Below, piece by piece: positions 12,812 to 23,827 of a DNA stretch of 64,000 nucleotides. The stretch lies in the NCBI RefSeq assembly GCF_016086655.4, contig NC_052135.2, positions 23,154,363 through 23,218,362 on the forward strand, given 5' to 3'. The position numbers and the translations under genes are program-made. The number at the start of each line of letters is the position of its first letter. Positions within the stretch are counted from its first letter, which is position 1. The notes under the pieces were generated by a model. The model worked only from the letters and a program-made list of their open reading frames with translations, did not search any database and was not told the DNA's origin. Source of the stretch: Lepeophtheirus salmonis (taxonomy: Eukaryota > Arthropoda > Copepoda > Siphonostomatoida > Caligidae).

Positions 12812-14429
12812 ATGAGTAGTGCAAATTATAAAAAAAGTTCGTCAATATTCAGAAGAATATTAAAAATTTGGATTAATCCCTGCCATACATGATGAACAGT
12901 CACCTTTTCTGCCTCTTATGCCAAGAATGTTTGACCAACGAATCAATGAAACCAAGTCGTCTTGAGTTGCATTTGAAGGCGAAACATAGGAGGTATTATA
13001 ATTACTTTAAGTCTTTAAAGGAGAAGTTTATAAATAGACCGACAATAAAGTATCTGTTTACTAAACAAACTGTTAGTGTCGGTCGTACTCTTGAGGTTAG
13101 TTATGAGATATCTTTACTCAGTGCTAAATGTGGAAAAAATGATACTGTAGGAGAGGATTTCATAAAACCATCAATATCAGTATTTCTCAAAACAGTCATG
13201 GAAAAAGATGACAACGTTGTTAAAGCCATGCCACTCAGTAACAGTACTGTTACTAGAAGAATAGAAGAAATGGGCAAAGATATTGGAACACAACTTGTCG
13301 AAAAGTTAAAATCTAGAAATTTCTAAAACTAAATGGTAACCTAACTAATTACTTACACGTCAATAATATACCTACGGAAAATATAATATCTTGGGCGGCA
13401 GATGGTATGGTGTTCCTGTTATGATGGGCAAGAAAAAAGGCTGCCTTAAATTGATGAAAGATGAGAATACAGAAATGATTCTTGTGCACTTTGTTATTCA
13501 TAGAGAGAACTTAGTGGCCAAAAAATATTACTTCTCCTCTTAATGAGGTACTACGCTCAGTTATAAAATGTATTAATGCTATTAAAGCTAATGAAAAATG
13601 TGAGCGTCTATTCAAGCAATTTTGAGAAAATGAAAATGGAGACTATGTGAGACTTTTACTTCACACTGATGTAAGGTGGCTTTCAAATTGCTTGAAAAGA
13701 TTCATGGTTTTATATGATATTCTTAGTGTCTTTTTAATGACAAGCCTGAAATGAACCACCTGCTAACCGTTGAGGGTAAAGCATTTGTGAGTTATTTGAC
13801 TGTTATTTTTGAGAAATTGAATATGTTGAATAAACAACTTCAAGGATCAAATATAACTCTTGTAGATGAAAAAAAAAAGTTTTTGTTACATTTATTGAGG
13901 TATGTCAAGAAAACATTTCTCATAAGCTTTTTGACCAGTTTCATTCGCTAAAAAATGTGAGGTGACTGATAACACTGTACTTGTCATTATGGATCATTTG
14001 AAAATAATTGTCTCTGATTTTAAAGAGCGATTTTCTGATTTAAAACAAATTGAATTTCCAACATGGGTGATGCAGCCAATGATAGTGAATATATCTGATG
14101 TTTCGATGCAGTACCAAGAAGAACTCTCGGAAATGCAGAATGACGAGTCAGTTAAAACTTTATTTAATATAAAAGGAGAGATGACATGGCTTTGTCATGA
14201 GACAGAAACCAAATACCCACATTAAACTAAGTTTGCAAGAAAATAGTTGTTATCCTTTCCATCTTCATATTTAGCTGAATTTTACTTTAGTGCTGTCAAT
14301 GATTTGCTATTGAAAAAAAGAAATCAACTAGATATCACTAAATGAGGAGACTTGAGAATTTAATTGACTAAATTGGAGCCTGATATAAAATCTATCTGTC
14401 GTAGACATGAGGCACAAGGATCTCACTAA
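12812..14429 (+). pseudogene. hAT transposase pseudogene (ZBED5/SCAND3-like)
   Basis: Starts near the ATG at 12812, passes through KKVRQYSEEY in a shifted frame, then a BED-type zinc finger (FCLLCQECL...LHLKAKH, about 12900-12990). Next come SYEISLLSAKCGK, GEDFIKP and SNSTVTRRIEEMGKDIGTQL, typical of ZBED5/FAM200/SCAND3-type hAT transposases. Several stops and frameshifts follow. Conserved blocks persist: KNITSPLNEVLRSVIKCINA, LLLHTDVRWLSNCLKRF, then YLAEFYFSAVNDLLLKKRN and LTKLEPDIKSICRRHEAQGS ending TAA at 14427-14429. The DVRW and FSAV...LLLKKRNQLDIT blocks belong to the catalytic and dimerisation regions. Near full length but clearly dead. Confidence 0.85.
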
Positions 14430-14443
14430 CCTACATTTTTTTT

Positions 14444-14649
14444 TATAGAACTACCATTTTACAATAAATACATTGAAAGAACCATGGCTAAACGAAAAAA
14501 AAAAAAAAGAATGTTTACGCTCGATGATTGAAATCTGCTCTTGGAGTTTTGCAAGATGTCAAAATTTCATTCATCGTCCGTAAACATTCTTTTTTTTTCG
14601 TTTAGGCATGGTTCTTTCAAAGTGTTTATTGTAAAATGGTAGTTCCATA
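14444..14649. mobile_element. foldback/palindromic MITE
   Basis: Left arm 14444-14536 and right arm 14565-14649 are near-perfect reverse complements. Examples are GAACTACCATTTTACAATAA against its complement at 14623-14645, and GAATGTTTACG at 14509-14519 against CGTAAACATTC at 14579-14589. The loop is under 30 nt, and the A/T tract lengths differ slightly between arms. It lies 15 bp past the hAT stop codon, so it probably inserted in or beside the hAT 3' end. Confidence 0.85.
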
Positions 14650-15119
14650 AAATCATGCTTAACTAACTGACAACTTTTTTTATAAAATAATGTAATACTT
14701 TTTAACCCATTCGTAACCTATGTCAAAGTCAGGAACAAGCCTCATGTCATAATTTTCGAGAGTAGCATGACTACGGGGGTGTACATTAGAGAACCGCACT
14801 CTCCCAAAACGATTTTTGTACCCCCAACTCAAATAAATATATAATGTAAACTTTATTTTGACTAAATTCTAACCTATTGTGCTAAGCAACCGTCTATTTT
14901 TAAATGCACCTATCTCCCAGACCTGTGACTACTGTTGAGAGCTGTAATAATAACATTAAGTTTATATATATTATATTTTCTATCAAAAAAAAAAAGTATT
15001 TCAAATTTTGCCCTTGTATAAAAAAAGGTAAATACAAAATTTTAGGAATAAATACATTAATAAAAACTAGTGTTTTATACTTGGCTCAAGACTGAATTTT
15101 TTCCCCCTTCAGTTTTATG
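14650..15119. other. no recognisable gene
   Basis: AT-rich sequence with short poly-A runs. Nothing supportable. Confidence 0.4.
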
Positions 15120-15570
15120 TTAATTTTGTTTAGACCAATTTGGACTGATATTTCGGTTCAGACTGTAGATCAAAATTTAATTCTTTTGAAATCATGGGCC
15201 GATTTTTTTTCGGACTTAATCTATGGACTAATTTTATCCTGATTTATGAATTGAATGGAGCAATATGATTAATGCAGCACATTTAGCTTCACATGATATA
15301 ACGTTAGGCCGACTTTCATCATTTTGAAACACATATGACGTCATCAAAAATTGATCTACAGATCGGTGTAGACAGAATTTTAAGTAAGACTGATCACGAC
15401 CGATTTTCTTATATGACAGATCCAGATCGAATTTTTCTTTGCAACCGATTGAACCCGAATTTTTCTTTAAGACGAGTCCAAACTAAGCTTCTTTAAAGCA
15501 CTAAATTAGTTCGGTCTTCTAAAATAATAACGGTCTATGATTTTCAGACCGAAACCCAACAATAATAAAA
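15120..15570. repeat. dispersed repeat R1, copy 2
   Basis: The longest R1 copy. It carries the TTTGGACTGATATTTCGGTT block, a GGGCCGATTTTTTTTCGGAC block, ACACATATGACGTCATCAA, GATCCAGATCGAATTTTTC and a final TAGTTCGGTCTTCTAAAA. It shares the left blocks with copy 1 and the CATGACGTCATCAA block with copy 3. No open frame. Confidence 0.7.
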
Positions 15571-16600
15571 ATATCCTCTCAAGCTAGTCAACCTGCAAAG
15601 AAAGAAAAATCTTAGTCAAGGTCCTGCCCTCCCGGCTATAATTTTGAATCCCCCTGCTGGGATAGTTGCCTGGATACGGGAATGGCCTTCAAGTCACAAT
15701 TATTATTACTTTTGGATAAGTGAGTCGAGTCGGTTCATCGGAAACTATTTTTAACACGTTGAGGATTTTTCAGTTTCTCAAGTCAAACAAGTGTTATTAT
15801 TAAAAACGCTGTTCTAAGTCAAGCCTTTAAAAAAAATCCATTTAATTCAAGTCATCTGTCCTAAATTCATGTAAAAGTAATTTAGTGAAAGTCATTGCGA
15901 GTCGAGTCCGCATGGGTCAAGTCTGATTTTCTGATACAAAAAATAAATTCTAGCTATAAAATTAAGAACTTTAGAATGAACAAAGGCATATTATTCAATA
16001 ATGTTTTTTATATATTTGGCTGGAAAAAAATACAAATATTTGTGTTGTTAAGTAAATTAGCGATCCTTAAAGGGGCCCTCAAACAAAAACAAAAATAAAC
16101 AAACAAAGAATGTATAATGATAACGTCATTTTGCCTCAAAGCTAATTAGGCTTTGACAATGTATTTATTTTAATAGATAGTACTTATTCATCAATAGCTA
16201 CGTGCAAGAGTAAAAACAACAACGTTTTTACGAGTGGATTAATTAATTACATATGGATCTATATTTGTATCAAAATTGAGTTTCTCGTGTGGGATTATTA
16301 ATTAAGGCGTATTTTGATTCCTTGTTATTTATCCAACTATAGTTATTTATAATACAAACAAATATATGTATTTCTTCATCTCCAAATTGTAAAGTTATTT
16401 ATACTGATTAATATTAACAAGTAAATAAATAGGATTGGGATGAGATGCGATGGAATATTGACTGATTGACTAAAACATACTAATGAGGGGTTCTATCTTA
16501 GCTTAGAAATCTTCAATGCTACATCTTTTTTGAGAGATATTACCAAATGTGTTACCAGAGTGTTACAAAATGAACATAAAAATTTAGTTTGTAAAATTGT
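15571..16600. other. intergenic with degenerate CAAGTC/GAGTCGAGTC motifs
   Basis: Around 15715-15920 short motifs such as GAGTCGAGTCGG, CAAGTCATC and GCGAGTCGAGTCCG recur. A similar style (GGACTTGAACTTG, GACTTGAGACTC) is seen at 21500-21560. This suggests an old low-complexity or SINE-like repeat. No gene is seen. Confidence 0.35.
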
Positions 16601-16609
16601 ACTATTTGT

Positions 16610-16760
16610 CAACTATCGTTTTTCTACTTCCTTTTCTCCCTATCAGAGTTATCAACATTGATTGGTTGAATTCAAATTAGCTCTTGTTAAACTGAAATCA
16701 ATTCCCAACAGCCATTAAATAATAATTCCGGGATTTAATCACCGGGCGGGGTTAAAAAGG
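16610..16760. repeat. dispersed repeat B, copy 2
   Basis: A T/C-rich lead is followed by ATTGATTGGTTGAATTCAAA and TTAGCTCTTGTTAAACTG, then a CCATTAAATAATAATTCC block. It aligns block by block with 18090-18245. Confidence 0.6.
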
Positions 16761-17574
16761 GTCTGGAACCCAAATCTATTTTTCAGTAGTAGTATTTATC
16801 GACTATATTAATGGTGATATATCCTAAGTCACTCCGATTGGAGCCCTAATCACAAGACTGTGATAACGGGACTGCTGCTTACCGATTTTGGTCCATTTTT
16901 CCTGTTTCTTTTTGGAACGAAAAGGTAGTGAAATATAAAAACGGTAAATATGTGAGGTCTCTACCTCCACCTACATACCATATTTATTGCATCTCTCGAC
17001 ATTTCCTGTAAAAAGATAATAAAAAAATACCCAAAATTAACTAGTAGTTGACCAATTACGTCACACTCCTCAACTTTTGCCTTATTATCTATTGAACAAT
17101 AGGGATGATTACTCTTTAATTAGATTTAATTTGAGTTCAGTAAATTAATGTTCAGAACACTAGTTATGATATCAGGGGCAAGAGTGGAAAATCGACAACT
17201 ATTAAAAGAAAGAAAAAACATTTCATTATTGAAATTGTCATAAAAACTTTTTCAAGTATTAGTTTTAACATTAAACATAATACATCCAAGTAAAATGTAA
17301 CTACGTTTTAAAATGATAGATGACGTATGAAATAATGGGTTTTTTTTATTTACGCAATGTGTATTTTGTGGATCAATATCCGATAATGACCTCATAATTT
17401 GAGTGAAATATAAGTAAAACATCCTCAAATTTTGAGGACAAATAACTCCTTATTTTTTTGATAAACCTTCTACATATATAGGTGATTACAAGACGGAATT
17501 CCCTACTTCTCTTAGAAATTACATTATCAAAACATACAACTCTGTGGCTTTTAAATATAGTATATGTGGTCTGT
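16761..17574. other. AT-rich sequence, nothing recognised
   Basis: No convincing coding region. A short stretch near 17110-17160 (TTTGAGTTCAGTAAATTAAT, then TTCAGAACAC) looks like a reverse-oriented scrap of repeat B. Confidence 0.35.
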
Positions 17575-17579
17575 TAACA

Positions 17580-17990
17580 CAAAAGCAAACTAGAATATAT
17601 TTTTTTTAAATTGATTAAATTTGTTTTCTTGGGCGAATTATCCCCAAATTATATCAAAAAATTATACTTATTTAACTTTTGGGGCTCTGCAAATTGCACT
17701 ACAAGAAGTCAAAATCGATTGATACAAGAAAAGGACGATAAACTTTATCCTCTAAAGATCTTAATATCGGGCTCAATATCAGTCTCTTAAATTCAAATAT
17801 AAAAGCTGAAATTTTTGACCATCTTAACGTATCCTACAAATTTGAGTGTAATGCCTATAACTGACTCAAATATGCCTATGAAATATTGAGTTGTATGTAA
17901 ATGTATATGAAGTAAAAAGATAAATTGGGATTTTCTCCTTTTTTGATTTTTATAAAATTCTTATTATATTGACGCACCACATATCTTGTT
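17580..17990. repeat. TIR-element family C, diverged right-half copy
   Basis: Begins CAAAAGCAAACTAGAATA (compare CAAAAGCAAGCTAGAATGAT at 51874). It passes the ATCTTAACGTATCC, CTGACTCAAATATGCCTATG and GTATATGAAGTAAAAAGA blocks and ends near TATTGACGCACC. Same order as 51880-52297, more diverged. Confidence 0.6.
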
Positions 17991-18089
17991 TTCTGATTTG
18001 CTTTTTAATTTCATCCGTAAATATGGGTCGAATTTGAAGTTCATCTCATATTTTATTCATGGACTTCGTTTGGTGAGGTGTTACACCTT

Positions 18090-18245
18090 TAATTCAACAA
18101 CATAATGGGTTGTCCGCTTTCGATATTTCTGTTTTTCCCTTCTAATCTGTGTTCTGAGCGTTGATTGGTTTTAATTATAATTAGCTCTTATTAAATTGTG
18201 AACACTTTTCAATAATTATTGAATAGTAATTCCAAGCCCAGATTT
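18090..18245. repeat. dispersed repeat B, copy 3
   Basis: GTTCTGAGCGTTGATTGGTT, then an AATTAGCTCTTATTAAATTG block and AATAGTAATTCC, matching copy 2. It lies about 100 bp past a family C copy, perhaps by chance. Confidence 0.6.
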
Positions 18246-20208
18246 GGCTAACTAGTATTTTGGGCCTTTTTTTTATTTATTTTTATATGAAAGGTACAAT
18301 AAAGTTGGGTAACAAAATATTGCCAAAGATATGACACCATAAGATATTAGATTAAGTGTTAATATTCACCATTACAAAATGGTAATAATGGTGACTATGC
18401 CGCCACCATTGTATAATTTGCACCCCTCGGGTGTTCTGTGTTAGCATAAAATTTGACCCCTCCATTCCTTCTTTTAGGTTTTTAATATATGAACCCTCAT
18501 TTACATACAATATGTAACCAGGAGTGCATTAGGCCAAAATGTTCTTCAGGTTTTTACGAAGAAAAGGGCTTTTAAAAGATTCAATGAATGTTTATTTGTT
18601 AAATTAGAGGAGTGTTATAAATATATTTCCCAAAAGCTCCGCCGGTTTTCCTCATTAAGCCATCTTAACTAACTCAGGAATAAGTTCAATATAGGCTAAA
18701 TATTTTATTTTATTGTAGGAATCATAAAAATGTTTTCATCGGATTTATTAAAGGATGTGTAATTATTATGTAATGATGAAGAGGAAGTGAAGCGCTTTTT
18801 CGTCTCTAAATATTTGTCTCCCAAGATATTGTATATAAATACTGAGGAATCAAAGTAATGATACAAAGCTGTAAAACAAGACGTATACGCATAATTTATC
18901 AATATCCTTCAATTGACTTTGATGAATGAAGCCAAAATAAATATATGTTTTAGATCTATACATATGAAATTTTTTCATCTCCTTATATCATGACCATGGA
19001 TTAATCAGCTAAAAAGTTTCATAACTATCAATGATATCCTTTGATTGTACATAAATAGATTGTTGCAAAGCAATGAATTAATACGGAAACTTGTTTTGAT
19101 ATTTAATCACAGTAACTATTGAATTTGCGATAACACCAAGGTTAACAACATGAATCTTATGATTACGTAGAACAATAAATGAATATCTAATGGACATAAT
19201 TAATTAAATATCTTTCGTCGAAATCATTGTTTAATGCAAATTAACTAGGAATATCATGTACATATATTTAATTAAAAAAGTATTCTCTCAATGCTGCCAT
19301 AGAAACAACCATTTGATCCGTCATCAGGATTTTGCTATGGTGCAATTTTTCATTTCATGGCCCACAAAATAAAATACATCATTTAAATGCGAAAAGAATT
19401 CCATAGTCACAGTTACTTGGAAAAAGTAGTCTGCTACTCCTTCAAAAAGTAATTTAGTTACTTTACTTACTACTTTATTTTCAAAGTAACTAGGTTATAA
19501 TCTAAGTAACTTTTTTAGTTACATTCAGCAACTGACCCCCCCCATTTAATTAGTCTATAAAGTTCCATATTAGCTTCCTGTATCTACTGTTGCCTTTTAT
19601 ATATGTACAGGTATATAGGGGTGTACGGCAACTTTGTATAAAATATATTCGTATAAAATATTTTCGTATAAGGATATTTCGTATAAAACCATTTCGTTCA
19701 CTATTCTTCCTTTTATTTTATATATCTCTCTCTTTCTATACCATGAACTTTTTTTCCCTAGATCAACTAGAGATTAATCTTACACAACCAAATATATTAA
19801 AATGCATCATACAATACATAAATATATCACCATGATAATTATTAACATGATATAAAAAATTTCATTAGGCAGATATATATAACACCGTTCTACAAGGTTT
19901 TTGTTAAACATTTTGCAAAAGCTCAAGTTATTTATTTTCTATAAAAAACATATATGTAAAATTGATTTAGTGTACATTATCTATAATATTAAATTTACTA
20001 GTGTAAACAGGTTAAATTTTTTTAAAGCTATATTTTCAAATGGGTAAAGAAGCTTAATAAATAATATAGTTCATTAATAATTTGTTATAATAAGGGGTAC
20101 TATCATTCTTTTTATGATAAATGAGGTGTTAATTGAATTTCCTCATTATATTTTAATTTTTTTTTTCAATTATATATCAAAAATTGTTATTTTATATAAA
20201 TAAAATCG
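18246..20208. other. intergenic with two low-complexity repeats
   Basis: 19395-19515 is a degenerate repeat of AAGTAACT/AGTTACTTT motifs on both strands. 19635-19692 holds four to five imperfect tandem TTTCGTATAAAA-like units. No gene is supportable; open frames here are short or simple-sequence. Confidence 0.45.
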
Positions 20209-20580
20209 GGGTGGTGGAAGTGGTCGTTCAAAATATCTTGGGTTTATATTGAAAACATATAAATTATTATCATTCAATCTTAGCTACTTCATTGTTTCAT
20301 ACTCATTCAAACTCATTGGACTCGCAGTTGTTATGTAAGAGTCGTTTGAGTGAGTTGATGTGTGTGTTTTCGAGTATCGATGTTAGCACGATACTCGATT
20401 CTGTCCATTTTCACAAAAACACACACATCAACTCATTCAAACGACTCTTACATAGCAACTGCGAGTCCGAAATGGTGGAAATTTTAGTGAGTAACTGTCA
20501 ACCGATGGATGTTACTAGATTTTATTTAAAAATACTACCATCTTGAAATTGAGGTTGGAAAATTTTCAGACCACCCTTGT
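20209..20580 (-). mobile_element. mariner-derived non-autonomous element with large hairpin
   Basis: The right end, read on the minus strand, begins ACAAGGGTGGTCTGAAAATT, a Tc1/mariner-like terminus; the left edge near 20209 is uncertain. Arms 20318-20370 and 20416-20468 (53 bp each) are reverse complements with two mismatches by my count. Inside them a 9-bp inner stem (CGAGTATCG/CGATACTCG at 20371-20397) adds a second hairpin. On the minus strand the sequence just inside the right arm reads MDRIEYRANIDTRK, resembling the start of a mariner transposase, so the element seems to be a rearranged deletion derivative. The plus-strand open frame at 20292-20546 is a by-product of the palindrome. Confidence 0.65.
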
Positions 20581-22900
20581 AGAATTTAGACCGGAGGACA
20601 ATATACAAAATATATATTTATGCATGTAGAGTAATGCTTTGCTAGAGAAAAGTTTGAGTGGTAACACAGCAATTTAAATAGTGTTGCGCTAAAAAGGTTT
20701 TTGAGGATTTTAAGAGCCTTTGAGATGGAGAAGTGTCTGATATTAAAAAGAAACACTTTGTTATGTGATTATTCCTTCATATTTTACTATTTCATAGGGA
20801 TATAAAGATAAATAAAGAGTCATTTCAACTATTCATTACGAGAATTTGCAACTACATCAATTACATAACTGAGATTATATAAGAATATTGAGTTTGTAAA
20901 TAAATGTTGGTACATACATTTACAGCTCATTTCAAGGAAATATTAAAATATTGCCATTTTTTAAACGTTTATGATCATTTGATATTAATGTAAGAGAAAT
21001 AGTTATTATTATTTTCCCAAAAAGATGTGTAACAGATTGAAATTGTCCATTTTGAAACCAAAACTAAACTTGTAACTAATGAAATCCTATCAATATACAA
21101 GAAGTATGACTATAAGAGAGGTTGACTGACTAAAAGATTGTTTGTTTGCTTGATTGCCTGGGATGACTAATTTTTAACAAGGAGCGTGTATAGCTTAAGC
21201 TCAGTGCATCATGTTAAAAAAGAAAGAAGCAGTACATCATATAAAAAGTAATGAATGTCACTTTAGATGAGATTTAAAAACTAGCGTATAGCTCAGCAAG
21301 TCATATATTATTAAAATGAAAATCCAAAAACTTGCATCTCCTTCCCTGGAAATTGGATTTACGCACATACTTGTGATTTATAATAATTTATAACTAGTTA
21401 ATACCGAACTCAAGGAAAGTTTTAACACTATGGACGGATAATATAACAATTATGGAGTTGAAAGGAATTTGAGGAAAATCCTCAAGGACTCGAATTGGTA
21501 TAGATTATAATATTCAAGGACTTGAACTTGTTTGAGCAAAGACTTGAGACTCAATTTGAACTTGCAGTATAAGGCATTTTTCTCATTTATGGTTATTAGT
21601 TCCTACAGCAGATTTGGGTATGCTACGGCTCGCATTTAGACCGCCTGAAGGCTTTTATGGGGTATTATAAATGGGATTGAAATAAAGTTTTTTTATATTT
21701 AAATAGTCAAAAACATAAAATAATAAAAATTTGAAAATCTGCGTTGACTCTCTCAACCTTTCTTTTTAAAAGTTTAAAGAAAAAGAACCGATATGATATT
21801 TTGCCAATTATCTCCGGCTGAGAGATCTAACAACTGAGGGAATTGTTCACAGTTTAACAACAGCTAATTTTTGTTTAAACAATTATGAACGGTCAGAAAA
21901 GTAATAAGAGGTAAGAAAAGTAGACAATCGACAGCCGACCAACAAACCGTTGGAGTTTCTAATTACATATTTGGGGATACCATTCTGAAAAATAAATTGT
22001 TTTCTTCTTATACATATTATATTTTGGCTTTTTAACGACAGATTCAATATATTTTAACAATATAACTTTCCCAAAATGTGTTCTTCTGAATTACAGTTTC
22101 CTTAATGTCAGGGAATTTTTTTTCCCACTTCTGACATAAGTAGTATTTCAAACTATCCTTTTTAGGATAAATGTTGCCCTTCTTTCTTAGATACACATAA
22201 CATAATTCACGGAAGACAACTCTGAAGAGTTTTAAATCCTATGAAAAAGAGCTTTACTTACACTAATGGCACTTATTTCATGTGTCAAATTGATATGTAT
22301 GTTGTATTAATATTTTAACTCGTCATGCTCAAATTTACTTTCAGTTTAAAAAAAAATAAAAGGTAATATACTAGAAGAGATTCACAATTGTTCAAAGAGC
22401 ATAAAAATGACTTAATATTAGTAGGATGAGAAAAACAACGCAATGACCATATTGGATTTGTTTTGCTTATTTTGCTATAGATTGCAAAAAAAATCCTAAA
22501 TCAAGCTCTTCAAATGGAGACAAATATGTATTTTTAAGTCATTTCAGCATACCCTTTGAAGAGTGGCAAAGGAAGATAGAACTGAATTATGTAGGTTTGA
22601 GGTTCATAGTATTGTATACACACCTTGCCTAATATAATTTATTTCTAAAAAAGTGATTACAATGATCTGGCCTTGGGTAGGCCAATGAAACCAATTCATA
22701 AGTTGTACATTATTATAGAAAACTACGTTGCATGTTTATGGACACCATAATAATCAATTTTTCTTTAACACCACATAAAAATATATTATTTTTGTCTTAA
22801 ATTTTATTTTCAAATTTATTAATTAATATTATATACTTGACTTTGTTTTTACGTTTTTTTAAATGATGTAATTATTCTCCGGGCAACAATAGCTAGCCCT
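20581..22900. other. intergenic, nothing firm
   Basis: AT-rich, without a credible coding frame. 21830-21900 resembles repeat B in reverse orientation. 21480-21560 has recurrent ACTTGAACTTG-like motifs. Confidence 0.35.
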
Positions 22901-22923
22901 AAGATAAGTGGAGCATTAGAAAA

Positions 22924-23330
22924 TCAAAAATAATGATAATCTGCGTTTTTATAAAATCGGATTCGTCTTTCGCTTCGAGAGGTTGTTTTAATCCGGTTTT
23001 CAGAAAGAGTCGTCTGTTCGGACTGGAAATACTTTTGAAATTCTTTCAATATTTGCGGGTGATCGTTTCAGACTACAAGTTTCTTTAATAATCATGGGGT
23101 TAAGACGCTCAATAGAAATAGTGTCCTTTTTACCCGATGGTAATTCCACATAAAGTATATTTAAATTCCGAGATAATACTTTCGCTGGACGTATATAAGT
23201 TGCTTCAGGAGAATGTTTTACCCAATCCAAGCAATAAAGTACGGAAATATACACAGGTTTAGAAGAGTTGTCGGTTCCTGCTGAAAGAGAGAGATAAAGT
23301 TTATGCTTCTGACATTTGAAATACATTGGT
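22924..23330 (-). pseudogene. gypsy-type LTR retrotransposon polyprotein 3' fragment
   Basis: On the minus strand from about 23326 the translation contains YIRPAKVLSRNLNILYVELP followed by SGKKDTISIERLNP. This is the pattern of the region after integrase in Ty3/gypsy polyproteins, where a VLxR...V...G...TISIDRLKP module is usual. After a frameshift near 23005, TTSRSERRIRFYKN precedes a stop at 22924-22926, matching the common TRSGRRVRFP-type C-terminus. Just beyond, minus-strand TGTTGCCCGGAG near 22889 could be the start of a 3' LTR, but I saw no paired LTR. It is a fragment fused to the inverted gene duplication. Confidence 0.6.
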
Positions 23331-23554
23331 TGTTTGACTGATTATCAATTATAGTTCTAAGAATCATAATTTCTGTGCCAGTTACGACTTTGAAGGCAGA
23401 ATTTGCATAGTTTCATTATAATGCCTTGCAAAATTAAGGAAAGAGATAGAACCAGTTTGCTTGACAAGCTCGAATAGCTGTTTTGATTATACGGTGCACT
23501 TGGGGCGACTACGTGACGGACGCTGAACATTTCAGAAGCATAGACTTTCTCAGT

Positions 23555-23827
23555 ACGTTTTTGGATTTCTTCAGAGGATGTGGGCTCAGTGAATTCCGAT
23601 AATTGTTCATCATTTTTAGATTTTTGAATGATTCAGCATATTTCAAGTCAAATTTCATAAAATTGTCTAGGGCATTAGAGTTTTGAGGAGCTTTGAATGT
23701 TTGTCTATGGGATAAGATTGAAAATACGAATGATGTAAGTTACTTATTAGAATCTCCTTTCATGATCTGCATTAGGAGGTTAAATTTAATCCCGAAATAC
23801 AAACATATAATGAAACGTACTTTGAGC
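23555..23827 (-). pseudogene. inverted partial copy of the DUF4614-like gene, 3' portion
   Basis: Reverse complement of 30064-30336: the end of exon a (GCTCAAAG), the whole following intron and the start of exon b through SSEEIQKR. The two copies are nearly identical, including intronic bases, so this is a DNA-level duplication and not a processed copy. At 23555 the match stops abruptly. Beyond it the frame stays open as TEKVYASEMFSVRHVVAPSA and further, unlike the other copy. The first eight bases (23820-23827) are the target-site duplication of the transposon that splits this copy. Confidence 0.85.

Noticed and set aside
19395..19515. Possible CRISPR-like or regulatory array of AAGTAACT units
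   Set aside because: Units are degenerate, on both strands and without regular spacers; a common invertebrate low-complexity repeat is more likely.
20292..20546. 84-codon plus-strand open frame
   Set aside because: Covers both arms of a palindrome, so its residues are dictated by the inverted repeat; no domain.
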